Program-made: the position numbers and the translations under genes
NCBI GenBank assembly: GCA_032622095.1
Contig: CP136067.1
Coordinates: 40,157,549-40,221,548, forward strand
Length of the DNA: 64,000 bases
Origin: Siphonodentalium dalli
Taxonomy: Eukaryota > Mollusca > Scaphopoda > Gadilida > Siphonodentaliidae
Reading direction: 5' to 3'
Notes under the pieces: model-generated
Seen by the model: only the letters and a program-made list of their open reading frames with translations
Told to the model about the DNA's origin: nothing
Database searches by the model: none
Part shown: positions 22,758-32,450 of the stretch, piece after piece
Numbering within the stretch: the stretch's first letter is position 1
Layout: each line of letters begins with the position of its first letter

Positions 22758-23124
22758 GGATAAACTTCGCGGTGGGTATGCTGTAAAAATAATCATACCC
22801 GTTAAAACTGCATGCCATAAACAGAAAGAATATTAAGATATAGACTTATTTTATTCTTAAACAAATAATAAATATCGTGTAAATAGTATGTTATCTGGTT
22901 ATTGTCAAGTTTGTACGCTTTTTGTAAAAAACAACCATGGTTTGTAACATTTTCGGCTTTTGTTTACATAACAAAGCGTTCAAACTTGACAATAATATAC
23001 TATTTACGCGATATTTATGATTGGTATAAGAACAAGATATGTCTATATTTTAATATTCTTATGTTTGTGGCGGTTGTTACGGAAGTGACTATTTTAACAG
23101 CAATAACCACCGCGAAGGCCATCC
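22758..23124. repeat. Foldback hairpin element, arms about 160 bp
   Basis: The left arm 22758-22917 contains CTTCGCGGTGGGTATG, AGAATATTAAGATATAGAC and TATTGTCAAGTTTG. The right arm 22960-23124 contains their inverses (CAAACTTGACAATA, GTCTATATTTTAATATTCTT, ACCACCGCGAAGG). A single related arm lies at about 41240-41406. A MITE-like origin is likely. The 127-residue frame across the right arm has no recognisable domain. Confidence 0.7.
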
Positions 23125-23284
23125 ATACCTTTAATAACTCAATCATGAATAAACACGAAATAACTGATGAAGATGAAATCTATTTACAACATTTTCATTG
23201 TCATTGTCATCGTCATCTTAATGGAAGTGATTCGGGCGTCGGGCGTCAAGCGCCCAGGTGCTCCCTCGCCTTTCTATTTATGTA

Positions 23285-23615
23285 AAGTATATAATGTTCT
23301 AGTTCAAATACAACAATCATAATGCCTGACCACAGAGACGTTTTTATGTGGCTTGGAGACTGCGAGACGTAATAAGGGGCAGCGGGGTTGACCGAGTTGT
23401 CACATGTTGCTTTTGTTGTTGTGTAGTTTCCGGCCGCAGGCCGGTTAGGATGGTCGGAATGCATTGTGCAGTTCCCTTCACCCTTTCTTTAATTCTTCGA
23501 TGAAAATCGGTTGTTGAGGCTGTTGTATTTGGAGGCAAAGCAGTGGAAGCGTGGTGGAGGAGTCGAGGCTGTTGGATTTGGCTGTTGGTTGGCTTGGTTG
23601 ACGGTTGTATGGGAT
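23285..23615 (-). other. Probable 3' UTR of the LINE copy
   Basis: This non-coding stretch lies downstream of the reverse transcriptase stop on the minus strand. It runs to the AT-rich sequence near 23285, where the LINE probably ends. I could not identify a tail repeat or target duplication with confidence. Confidence 0.4.
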
Positions 23616-25310
23616 CTAGATGGGTCTGTCGGTGTTGTTGATTTCTAGGATGGACTTAGTCTTTTTGGTGGAGAGCAGCTGGTTTCGTAGATGGAGTTCT
23701 TGGATGAGTGGGCTGTTGTCGATTCTGGCGAGGGTCTGGTTTCTGAGGTCGGTTAGTCGTTGTTTCATCGTAGGTATGTCTGCTGCGTCGTGGAGGGCTT
23801 GGATTGGTGTGAAGATTGTCTGATGTAGAGCGATGCGGAGAGCTTTGTTTTGGACTTTCTGCAGGGTTTCGATTGAGCTGTTGGAGGCTGCTGTTATGAT
23901 GGGTGCGCCATACTCCATTACTGGGCGGACGTATAGTTTGAAGAGGTTGATGATGGTCTGGCTGTTGGTTCCCCAGTCGGTACCTCTGAGACAACTTAGC
24001 AGGTTTGTTCTTTTTCTGGCTTTGTCAGCGACTTTTTTGATGTGCGCGGCGAAGGTCATTCGTTGGTCAAGGGTGATTCCTAGTAGGATGGCTTGGTTGG
24101 ATGGTTGAACGGTCTCGTTGTCTATCTTGATGTTGATAGTCTGTGTTGTTTTTCTCTGGTGGAATATGATGAGTTGGGTTTTCTTGGCGTTGAGTTTTAT
24201 TCTCCATCTAGAGCACCATGTTGATAAGTCGTCGAGGGTCTTTTGTAATCGTTTTTGTAGGATCCTGGGGTTTTTGTGTGTTGTCCAGAGTCCTAGGTCG
24301 TCGGCGAATTGTGAGATTTCTACGTTGTTTCTTGGGTTGGTGGGTATGTCATTGGCGTATATCAGGAAGAGAAGTGGGCTGAGTACTGATCCTTGTGGGG
24401 TTCCGGCGCGTAGGAATACTGGGCTGGATGTGTCGTTGTTGATGCGGACGCTGAGTTGACGATCTTGTAGGAAAGAGGATACTAGTCGTGTGTATTTTCG
24501 GGCGATGTTGAGCTGGCTGAACTTGTATCTTAGGCCGTCGTGCCATACGGAATCGAAGGCCTTCTCAACGTCAAGGAGTACTGCAGCTGTTAACCAGTTT
24601 TTGCCAAGGGATAGTCGGGCGTCTTCAGCTAGTCGAACGATGTGTTCCATGCCTTCTTTGCCTTGTCGGTAGCCACGCTGCCACGGGTTGAAGAAGTTGG
24701 ACGATTCAAGGTGCTCTCGCAGTCGGCTGCTGATAATTCTTTCGAATAGTTTCCCGGTACATTGGAGGAGGCTGATCGGTCGATAGTTGTTGGGAATGGC
24801 GCGGTCTTTTTCTGGCTTGGGTATCATGATACCGACGGCGGTTTTCCATGCTGTTGGGAAGTATCCAATGGTCAGGCAGGCGTTGAATAGAAGGAGTAGT
24901 CTGGCGAAGAAGGCTGGAGGGGCTTGTCGTAGGATGGCGTATGTGATGCTGTCGTTGCCTGGTGCTGAGTTGCCTTTTCCCTTCTTTAGGTTAGATGCGA
25001 TTTCGTCTTGTGTGATTGGAGATGCTACGGGGAAGACATCATCGTGGTCGTTGGTGGTACTTGGAAGTGGATTGAAGAGGTCGTGGTTGTCTTTGATGTG
25101 GTTTTCTACAGTTGCTTTGAAGGCGTCGTCGTAGGCTGGGCCTTGGTGGGTGTTGTGGATTTTTTGAAGGTTGTCGGCGAAGGCTTCTGCTTTTTCTTTG
25201 TCTCCTGAGGTCAGACTGCCATCGGTTTTTTTGAGGGGTTTTTCTGTGCTGTTGTTGTTTTTTCCTGTGCCGGTAAGGGATTTGAAGGTACTCCAGAAGT
25301 TTCTGTTCAT
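23616..25310 (-). CDS. LINE ORF2 fragment with complete reverse transcriptase (564 residues)
   Basis: This encodes the reverse transcriptase of a Jockey/I/CR1-type non-LTR retrotransposon. No stop interrupts the 564 residues. Motifs in order: NNYRPISLLQCTGKLFERII (about 178-197), LDVEKAFDSVWHDGL (about 247-261), AGTPQGSVLSPLLFLIYAND (about 304-323), QFADDLGLW (about 335-343, catalytic FADD), WRIKLNAKKTQLIIF and AILLGITLDQRMTF, then a C-terminal region ending LEINNTDRPI. The upstream endonuclease is absent. A TAA lies three codons before the first ATG and homology appears to stop near 25322, so the copy is 5'-truncated. The intact frame indicates recent insertion. Exact clade uncertain. Confidence 0.85.
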   Translation of the reverse strand: MNRNFWSTFKSLTGTGKNNNSTEKPLKKTDGSLTSGDKEKAEAFADNLQKIHNTHQGPAYDDAFKATVENHIKDNHDLFNPLPSTTNDHDDVFPVASPITQDEIASNLKKGKGNSAPGNDSITYAILRQAPPAFFARLLLLFNACLTIGYFPTAWKTAVGIMIPKPEKDRAIPNNYRPISLLQCTGKLFERIISSRLREHLESSNFFNPWQRGYRQGKEGMEHIVRLAEDARLSLGKNWLTAAVLLDVEKAFDSVWHDGLRYKFSQLNIARKYTRLVSSFLQDRQLSVRINNDTSSPVFLRAGTPQGSVLSPLLFLIYANDIPTNPRNNVEISQFADDLGLWTTHKNPRILQKRLQKTLDDLSTWCSRWRIKLNAKKTQLIIFHQRKTTQTINIKIDNETVQPSNQAILLGITLDQRMTFAAHIKKVADKARKRTNLLSCLRGTDWGTNSQTIINLFKLYVRPVMEYGAPIITAASNSSIETLQKVQNKALRIALHQTIFTPIQALHDAADIPTMKQRLTDLRNQTLARIDNSPLIQELHLRNQLLSTKKTKSILEINNTDRPI

Positions 25311-25858
25311 TCTTGTTGCTTATAACTGGGACTACTATACATAGGGATAGGCAACACAGCGAATCTCGTGTACATATCGCGGCGGTTATTGTTATGCTAA
25401 TTAACTGCGAGAACTACTCGGTGTGCTTGGCGACAAGCAAACAATATGGCGTCGCCCAATGAAGACGACCTGTCAGATTCCCCGACGCTGATAAATAAAT
25501 CTCGCCTACCTTAATCCCACCACATATTGGCATGCAATGTGCATTAATTACATAAAACAAAAGCCTGCGTAAGTCGATGAAGTTCATAGATTAACTTAAT
25601 AGTGGCAACTTTTCATAAAATTAACAAGAACAATTTTGTAACTTAGCGGCAATTAGGTTGTCGAAGGTTAAGTTTTAAGTATGGAAATAATATCCCGTAT
25701 TATATTTGTTTATAAAAGTTAATGGGTACTCACACCTCAAGTATAACTGTAGGTGTGATTAATTCCTTCCATAAACGATACAAATACGGAAAAATCAAAC
25801 TCACAATCAAATTGAACGAGGAGGCTATCCATTTTAGAAATATAGTTGTCCACATCAC

Positions 25859-26170
25859 TTGAACTTTGAAATGACTTCATCACAATTCTTCTCGTGGGAT
25901 GATTTAGATTTGGATATATTGCTCGAAGAGTATACTGACAGTGACAGTTTTCGCGAAGTGGATATCGAGCAGAAAAGAACATCAAGCCATGCTCCATTAA
26001 GAAAACTACCGACCGAAAAACAGAAACTTGCAAGAATGACGAACACAAGCGTCATCATAGTCCCACAACCCGGTACGAATACGTTTGCCCAATGTGCGAC
26101 AAAATATATAAATCAAGGAGCGGTTTCAGGGGGCACACGATGAACAAACATGGCTTACAACATATAAACG
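25859..26170 (+). CDS. Exon encoding a C2H2 zinc finger, with splice donor
   Basis: The frame at 26041-26170 encodes YVCPMCDKIYKSRSG then FRGHTMNKHGL. This is Cys-X2-Cys-X12-His-X4-His, a C2H2 zinc finger, normally a nucleic-acid-binding module. The frame is open from 25945. The exon ends AACG at 26170, followed by GTAAGTAT, a near-perfect donor site. A different frame, 25859-26143, starts with ATG and encodes an acidic N-terminus (SWDDLDLDILLEEYTDSD) resembling a transcription-factor activation region. Joining the two needs a frame change near 26030-26040, so there is either a small intron, an indel or an error. A single finger on a terminal exon suggests more fingers in an exon outside what I can recognise. 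It could instead belong to a mobile element. Confidence 0.55.
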
Positions 26171-26178
26171 GTAAGTAT
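26171..26178 (+). promoter_or_regulatory. Splice donor site GTAAGTAT
   Basis: This follows the zinc-finger exon directly and matches the metazoan 5' splice consensus. Translation past it reaches a stop within six codons, as expected for an intron start. Confidence 0.6.
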
Positions 26179-27394
26179 ATATGCTAATTGCATCTTGTTA
26201 TGTAATCTATCTCAATCGTTCTTTTTTGAAAACACCGATTTGTTTACACTCAAAGCAATTTCAAATAAATCTGCCAACAATGGAGACAGGACTGTGGTGT
26301 TATTCAAGTTAGCAAACGCATGAAATAAGTTTATTCAATAGAAAGGAAACGAGGTGATAATTCACACCAAGGATTTCCTCCCCATAAATGACCAAGCATG
26401 CGGATTGAAAAATGATTTGTGCAGAAGGCAATTATATTTGTTGAAACCCTGGATCTATATACCCTCATTTAGTGATCTACAATACCATAATTGCAACTTT
26501 CTACAATATTTCGGGATATAGTTAACGGAAAGCATTATTTTCACACAAATATTTTATTTATTTACACACCATTATATGATCACAAGGAAGAAAATAATTT
26601 ACTAAACATTAATTTAATGAATACACAAACACGAAATGTAATAAAGCACAAATAAGCACAAATTTCACCTTCTGGCCAGGAGGGGGAATCCATGATACAC
26701 AGTCCGCGTGTAGTCCCACACAGCCGATAGCAGATTTTTCCAATGCCATGTAACTTTTTCCCAAATCCATGCTTATAAACTGGGCCAATATAGAGCGCAT
26801 GTATCAGAAATTATATTGTGCAATTTTGTCACAAATAAACGTTAATTATACTCATTATCGCTTATATCTGTGGAACAAAACAATACAAACAACCAATCTG
26901 TGACATTTGACATTCGTTGCGTAGCCGTAGGAACAGCCCAGTGCTCTATATCGCAATACGGTCTCATCCGAATGGTCGGTTCTAAAAATAGTAACATAAA
27001 TGGGCCCGATTTAATATTCGAAATAAAATCAATATTAATTGATAGAAGCTTTTCCGGACATATGTCTTCAGTTCATATCTATTATTTTATACCCACGCAA
27101 CTATTTAAAATTTGTTATTTAAAGAGATAATCCATCTTTAACCGTGTGTATACTAGTCCCAGCTTATAACAAGGCGTTGACGGTGCTGTGAGAGTTGGGG
27201 AGCTGAAATAAAGATCGGGCCCCCTGATTATATAATTACGCTGTGTTTAGTGCATATAGTTGACATGCAATTTAATTGAAACAATTAGGGTTGCCAGAAC
27301 AATTCGTCAAGAACTTGTTCAGGTTGCAGTCCACGGGGCGTCACTCTATATACACTATGCTTCGAGCGTTGTCGGTTACTATAGGTTACAATAC
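26179..27394. other. Gap without a recognised gene
   Basis: AT-rich sequence, possibly an intron of the zinc-finger gene. Short frames on both strands (up to 86 residues) carry no motif I recognise. Confidence 0.4.
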
Positions 27395-27799
27395 ACCAAA
27401 TGATTTACATAGGCCTCAGTGTTAACAAATCCCGCTGGCCTATATTCGCATCAAAGCTTTGACCCTGCACGAGTATTTGAAATTAAAGAAGGTCCTTTTA
27501 TACACACAGAAATGTGCACAAAAGTACTTGTAAACGTGGTGGATCACACTGCAGCTTGACAAACGTCACACTACCCTTAAAATTGAGGAAACAAATGACA
27601 TCGAAAAAAAACACAAACACCTCCCATAAATTATTCGCCATTTGCACAGCCAAAACCGTTTACCATGTGGCTATATTTGATGTTTCTCGACGGGAAACAG
27701 TTTTGTGCATTTTTTCGTGCACTTTTCATCCATGTATTATTGACCATTCAGCTGCCAGAATATTTTTTATGCTGATTCTAGCTTGGGGGTTCCCAGGGG
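27395..27799 (+). repeat. 400-bp direct repeat, first copy
   Basis: This starts ACCAAATGATTTACATAGG and ends near CTTGGGGGTTCCCAGGGG. It is clearly similar, with scattered substitutions and indels, to 28300-28701. It includes GCAGCTTGACAAACGTCACA and GATGTTTCTCG blocks. Origin unknown. Confidence 0.75.
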
Positions 27800-27853
27800 A
27801 AATCACTCTACTAATTTGTATTTGGTGTATTGTAACCGATATATATACCAAAT

Positions 27854-28301
27854 GTGACCCGCCATATCAAATCCAGTCGGAAGTCGGGATTTTTTTTACC
27901 CTGTGCCAGTGCATTCTCTTATATATGCGAGTCGACCATAGGTCGCCTCGCATATATAAGAGAATGCACTGGCCTAACAATTTTTTAAAAATAAATGTTT
28001 CTTACAATTTTTAGGACATAAAATAAAAAAACATCCATTACCGTGCAGGGAGCCCCACACATATATAGAAGCATATAGAAGAGTGTCGTCTGCTCATGTT
28101 TGTCTGGGGCTCTGTATGGGTGAAATTATAAAATTGTTAAAGAATACAAGAAAAAATTATTAGAATTGTAAAAAATTGTTAGGCCAATGCATTCTCTTAT
28201 ATATGCGAGGCGACCTATGGTCGACTCGCATATATAAGAGAATGCATTGGCACAGGGTAAAAAAATCCCGACTTCCGACTGGATTTGATATGGCGGGTCA
28301 C
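27854..28301. mobile_element. MITE with nested hairpins, copy 1 (448 bp)
   Basis: The ends are GTGACCCGCCATATC and its reverse complement, flanked by CAAAT on both sides (27849-27853 and 28302-28306). Inside each end is a complete 69-bp hairpin (27905-27973 and about 28183-28251) of GCCAATGCATTCTCTTAT type. The centre is unique sequence. The right-flank CAAAT is also the start of the adjacent 400-bp repeat, so the duplication call is not independent. Confidence 0.75.
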
Positions 28302-28701
28302 CAAATGATTTGCATAGGCCTCAGTGTTAACAAATCACGCTGGACTGTATTCGCAGGAAAGGGTTGACCCTGCACGAGTATTACAAATTAAAGAACGTCC
28401 TTTTTAGACACACGAAAATGTGCCCAAAAGTACTTGACAACGTATTGCGTCACACTGCAGCTTGACAAACGTCACACTACCCTTAAAATGGAGAAAAAAA
28501 TTACATCGAAAAAAACACCAACCCCTCCCATAAATTATTCGCCAATTGGACAGCCATAATCGTTCACCATGTGGCAATATTTGATGTTTCTCGTCGGGAA
28601 ACACTTTTGTGCATTTTTTCGTGCACTTTTTATCCATGTACCATTGACTATTCAGCTGCCAGGATTTTTTTTATGCTGATCCTAGCTTGGGGGTCCCAGG
28701 G
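28300..28701 (+). repeat. 400-bp direct repeat, second copy
   Basis: Counterpart of 27395-27799, directly after MITE copy 1. It is followed by GAGGCTCGCATATATATAAG, a fragment of the MITE hairpin. Confidence 0.75.
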
Positions 28702-29508
28702 AGGCTCGCATATATATAAGACAACGCACAAGCACATGGTCTTTAATGCTGCACCAGCACAGCTCTCGCAATGAAAGGGTTAATCAAATTGGAGGTGAAA
28801 TGGACATCCTTGCCACAAAGAGATAATTTCTACTGGAAACTAAGCAGAATATGCATTAGCACAATAATTAGGGTCTTAGGTCCTCTTTGTATTATTTCAA
28901 CCGAGTTTGTGCTGTTGGTATTTCGGTACACCCCGTCAATTACACGTAATCTGCTTATCTGTACCGTTTCCTTCCCGTATTTCGGCGTACCCCGTCAAGT
29001 CATTTGCATAACCTACATCCAACTATCGTTATAATTGAGTTAAACTGCGTTCTGGAGAATCTACTGAACTGTTTCTGATAAACTGATGGATTTTGAACTG
29101 CTGGACTGAGGTGGATGTAATCAAATTATGTTCCCTCCATGTATTGGGATATATTTACATACTAAGTGTTGTCATCACTAAATCCAGTATTCTGATTGGT
29201 CGGCGCCCACGTGGCTAGTTGCAGTTATTTCTCGGTGAATCTGGGTGAATACGCAACGGCTAATAACACCAAGCTCATAACACCATCGATACGTAATTGT
29301 GTTTGGAAAGACGAACGCGTAATGTTTTGGGCGCATTTGGACTCGCGCAGGATTGACTTAATACATCATCGGGTTTCAATATGAAGAGAAATTGTTCCTA
29401 TTAACTTTTGCCATAGGTGCTATTGGGTATTTTGGGCTGTTTTGTCACGATACACTTTTTGATTTAAATACATTTACAAAAGTGGCTTTTTCGCTAAATG
29501 TATATAAA
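28702..29508. other. Gap without a recognised gene
   Basis: A degraded MITE-hairpin fragment (CTCGCATATATATAAG) lies near 28704. The rest shows no gene I can support. Confidence 0.35.
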
Positions 29509-29617
29509 TATAAGGATTAACTGTCATGTGGATTATTCGGGTTTTACTCAAGTTATGTCCACTTACCTCACGGTTACATCTCCATAAAAACAGTCCACAT
29601 GACAGTTAATCCTTATA
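29509..29617. mobile_element. Small MITE with 24-bp TIRs
   Basis: TATAAGGATTAACTGTCATG at 29509 pairs with CATGACAGTTAATCCTTATA at 29598-29617. The element is about 109 bp with a unique 60-bp centre and encodes nothing. Confidence 0.75.
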
Positions 29618-30078
29618 TAACCATATAATATATGTCATTTGCAAATCTTAAGACCGGCTAATGAAAACTTGGTTAAACTGATTTCGAGCGAATCCACTGA
29701 ACTGCACCTGATGAACTGCTGAATGGGATTTTGAACTATACTGAACTGGGTTGGAAGTCCGTCTGATGATGTTCCCTCTGAACTGTATCCGATGAACTTC
29801 TGAACTGCTGAACTGGGTGCAGGTCCGTCAGGTGGTGCTCCCTGTCTGTATGTGGATATACCCCATCGATTATAAGTCATCTGCATAACCTTCGTCGACG
29901 ACATTGAGTTAAATTCTGTTCGGAAAATCTGCTTAACCCTTTACCCAACAAACCGGCCAAAACCGGCCAAATAAAGCTTCAACAGCCTAAAATATCTTCG
30001 GTCTGTCTCAATAACACCATACAAATATGGATACCATTGGAACCGGTTCATTGACCACATTGTGTTGGTTACAGTTAT

Positions 30079-30335
30079 GCCCTGTGCCAATGCATTCTCT
30101 TATATATGCGAGTCGACCATAGGTCGCCTCGCATATATTAGAGAATGCATTGGCCTAAAATAAATTGTTTAACACTTTTTACCATTTTACATTCTTTAAC
30201 AATTTGTATAATATTTTTCTACATTCTTTGACAATTTTATCATTTTTAATATGTGTTAAGCCAATGCATTCTCTTATATATGCGAGGCGACCTATGGTCG
30301 ACTCGCATATATAAGAGAATGCATTGGCACAGGGC
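30079..30335. mobile_element. MITE with nested hairpins, copy 2 (short form)
   Basis: GCCCTGTGCCAATGCATTC begins it and the reverse complement ends it. It carries two hairpins like those of 27854-28301, but lacks the outer GTGACCCGCC segments and has a different, AT-rich centre. It appears to be a shorter family member. Confidence 0.75.
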
Positions 30336-32171
30336 CGTTCTGTTGTGTAAGGGTTAATATGACTATTGGTTATACTCCACCGACTACAAGTACATGTATT
30401 TAATGTATGTTTAAGTTTGGTACATCCATAGTGAATAAATTATTCATTATTCTCCATTCGCATCTATACGTCAACGAGTCAATGTCATTGCCACCAAAGC
30501 CATGCATTGTAGCATTGCACAAATATAGTTTATAATTATGGAAGAGGTTATTTCCTAGCGAAGCGGAAATGGCCGAATCGTTGAGAATGATAGTCACACA
30601 TGTTTCGATAAGAACATGATGCATCCATTGCATTGGTGCATGTATACATTTAATACGTTGCAGTGAACAAAGTCAACTTCTAATAACAGCTTGTGACTGA
30701 TTCAGTGACATTGGATGTCCCAGAATTGGATCCTTGAATGTCTACGAGAGTATCCGTCATTCCATACGCATATCCATACGCACTATCACAGCGTCACCAA
30801 CGGTTCGATCAAAACAACAACAGACTCCGAAACTGGGCGATGCGCTATGGCGACATGGTTCTCAACTCACGTTTGATGAAAGTTGATGAATATGATGCAC
30901 ACATCCTTTGTAATATTTGTACATGTACTTGTAAGTTGTAGTAACAAAACTTGTGACTGACTCATCATGAGTCATGACTAATCTGCGACATCAATTAATT
31001 AATTCCCACTAATTTCTACTGTATTGTATTCGTCTACAAAAGCTGCTGGTACCATCGCTCGGTGCCAAATTGATGACCCAAGCTGATTGGTTGTGGCGAT
31101 CCCGTGGTCCACGATACATTTTCACTTTGAAAATGAGAAAAAAACATCGGATTCAAGTTGTCTTTTTTACAATGTATAACCAACAACAGAGAAAACACAA
31201 CCTAATAGCCGGTTTACACATTTTATCCTGGATCAGTAATCGGCCTCGACTTACACACTTTATAGCGTGTCTCCAATTATGTATTACTGTTCATCCGGGT
31301 CATCACGTAATATACTCGACATGACAGCCAAAACATCTAAGGTAATATACATATTACGAGCACTATTCCCATTGTTCTTCGAAGTCATCACGTAATATAC
31401 ACCGTATTATGCAGATTCACGGGGGGACTATTCGTGACGTCACCAATGCGTGGGCTGCCGTCAAAGGCGCGGGGTATCATCAATATTGTATACCACATGA
31501 AAAAAATAGAGCTTTATGCCTTTTAACAAATCAAAATCCTTAAAAGAAGCTGCAAAATGCATACATTTTCAGCGTTGGCTGAGACGCTTCATAACCGTAT
31601 ACGACAGCATTGCGCGCTCTGGGACTTACGACGGAAGTTGCCTCTTTGTTTTTGTGACTATTTTCGTTAGTGAAACGAAGTTGGAAAAGAATTTAAGTTT
31701 AATAAACAAATTTATTCATTTTTTATTGTCTGGCGTTGGTGCCATGCGCGGCTTTTCGAAATAGTATTAATCCGCCTGAATCAACGCAAAGGCGCGCGAT
31801 CATTTGTTGGCGCAATGCCAAGTGATATGTAATTAGTGAGAGATAAGGAAATATGTACGGGCGATTCGGACCTATGGGCCCCTATGGTGGCCGCCATGTT
31901 GGAATAACCTCGAACCAGCCTGTAAAATGAATTGACAAATTAACAAAACGAATTTATTTTTCTTCTTCGATCAGCCTTCCCATAGCAACACTATTAAATT
32001 TGAAAAACAAAATCAACCGTATTCAAAATTAAATGATTGAAGTGGATTTAGTTGACCTTCTTGGCGCATAGCATTTGGCAAACCTCGTCAGATTCCGAAC
32101 CGTTTCAGTTTGAAATTACGTTCCCTGGTCCATAGCAACGTTGCAAATGGTGACGTAATTTTCGTTACAAA
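30336..32171. other. Gap without a recognised gene
   Basis: Only short frames without motifs. GGCCGCCATGTTGGAATAAC near 31890 resembles the subrepeat core of the foldback arms but is isolated. Confidence 0.4.
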
Positions 32172-32450
32172 ATGGCTGCGCCCAGGTGCAAGAAGTTATC
32201 GGCGAGTGCATATTCGAAATTCTCCGTTGTTGTTCTCGTGCTGAATTTTATTGGTATAAGCCAATCGATTGGGCATACATTGTGTGTGAAGCCTCCAGAC
32301 TTCTGGTTGAACAGTGAAAGTGAAACTCAGTCAGTCGGAAAGAAACTGAATGATGAATCTGTGACTGAAAAAAATATGGAAATCAAAATGATGGTCAGTG
32401 GCCTGGTCTGTGGTCACCACAGTGATTTGACTTGTTCTGTTCAATTTTAA
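32172..32450 (+). CDS. Possible first exon of a membrane or secreted protein
   Basis: ATGG at 32172 is preceded by ACAAA, a good start context, and translation begins MAAPRCKKLSASAYSKFS. A hydrophobic segment, VVVLVLNFIGISQSIG, follows at about residues 19-34 and could be a signal peptide or membrane anchor. The local sequence is richer in CpG than its surroundings. A GTATAAG near 32253 could be a donor, in which case only about 27 residues belong to this exon and the rest of the 92-residue frame is intron. I do not recognise the family and see no downstream exon. Confidence 0.3.
   Translation: MAAPRCKKLSASAYSKFSVVVLVLNFIGISQSIGHTLCVKPPDFWLNSESETQSVGKKLNDESVTEKNMEIKMMVSGLVCGHHSDLTCSVQF

Noticed and set aside
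21621-22796. 391-residue repetitive protein on the minus strand
   Set aside because: The frame is produced by the 31-bp minisatellite, which has no stop in any of three phases. Flanking codons show no domain.
23620-25208. Several plus-strand frames opposite the LINE reverse transcriptase
   Set aside because: These are antisense shadows of the long minus-strand coding frame.
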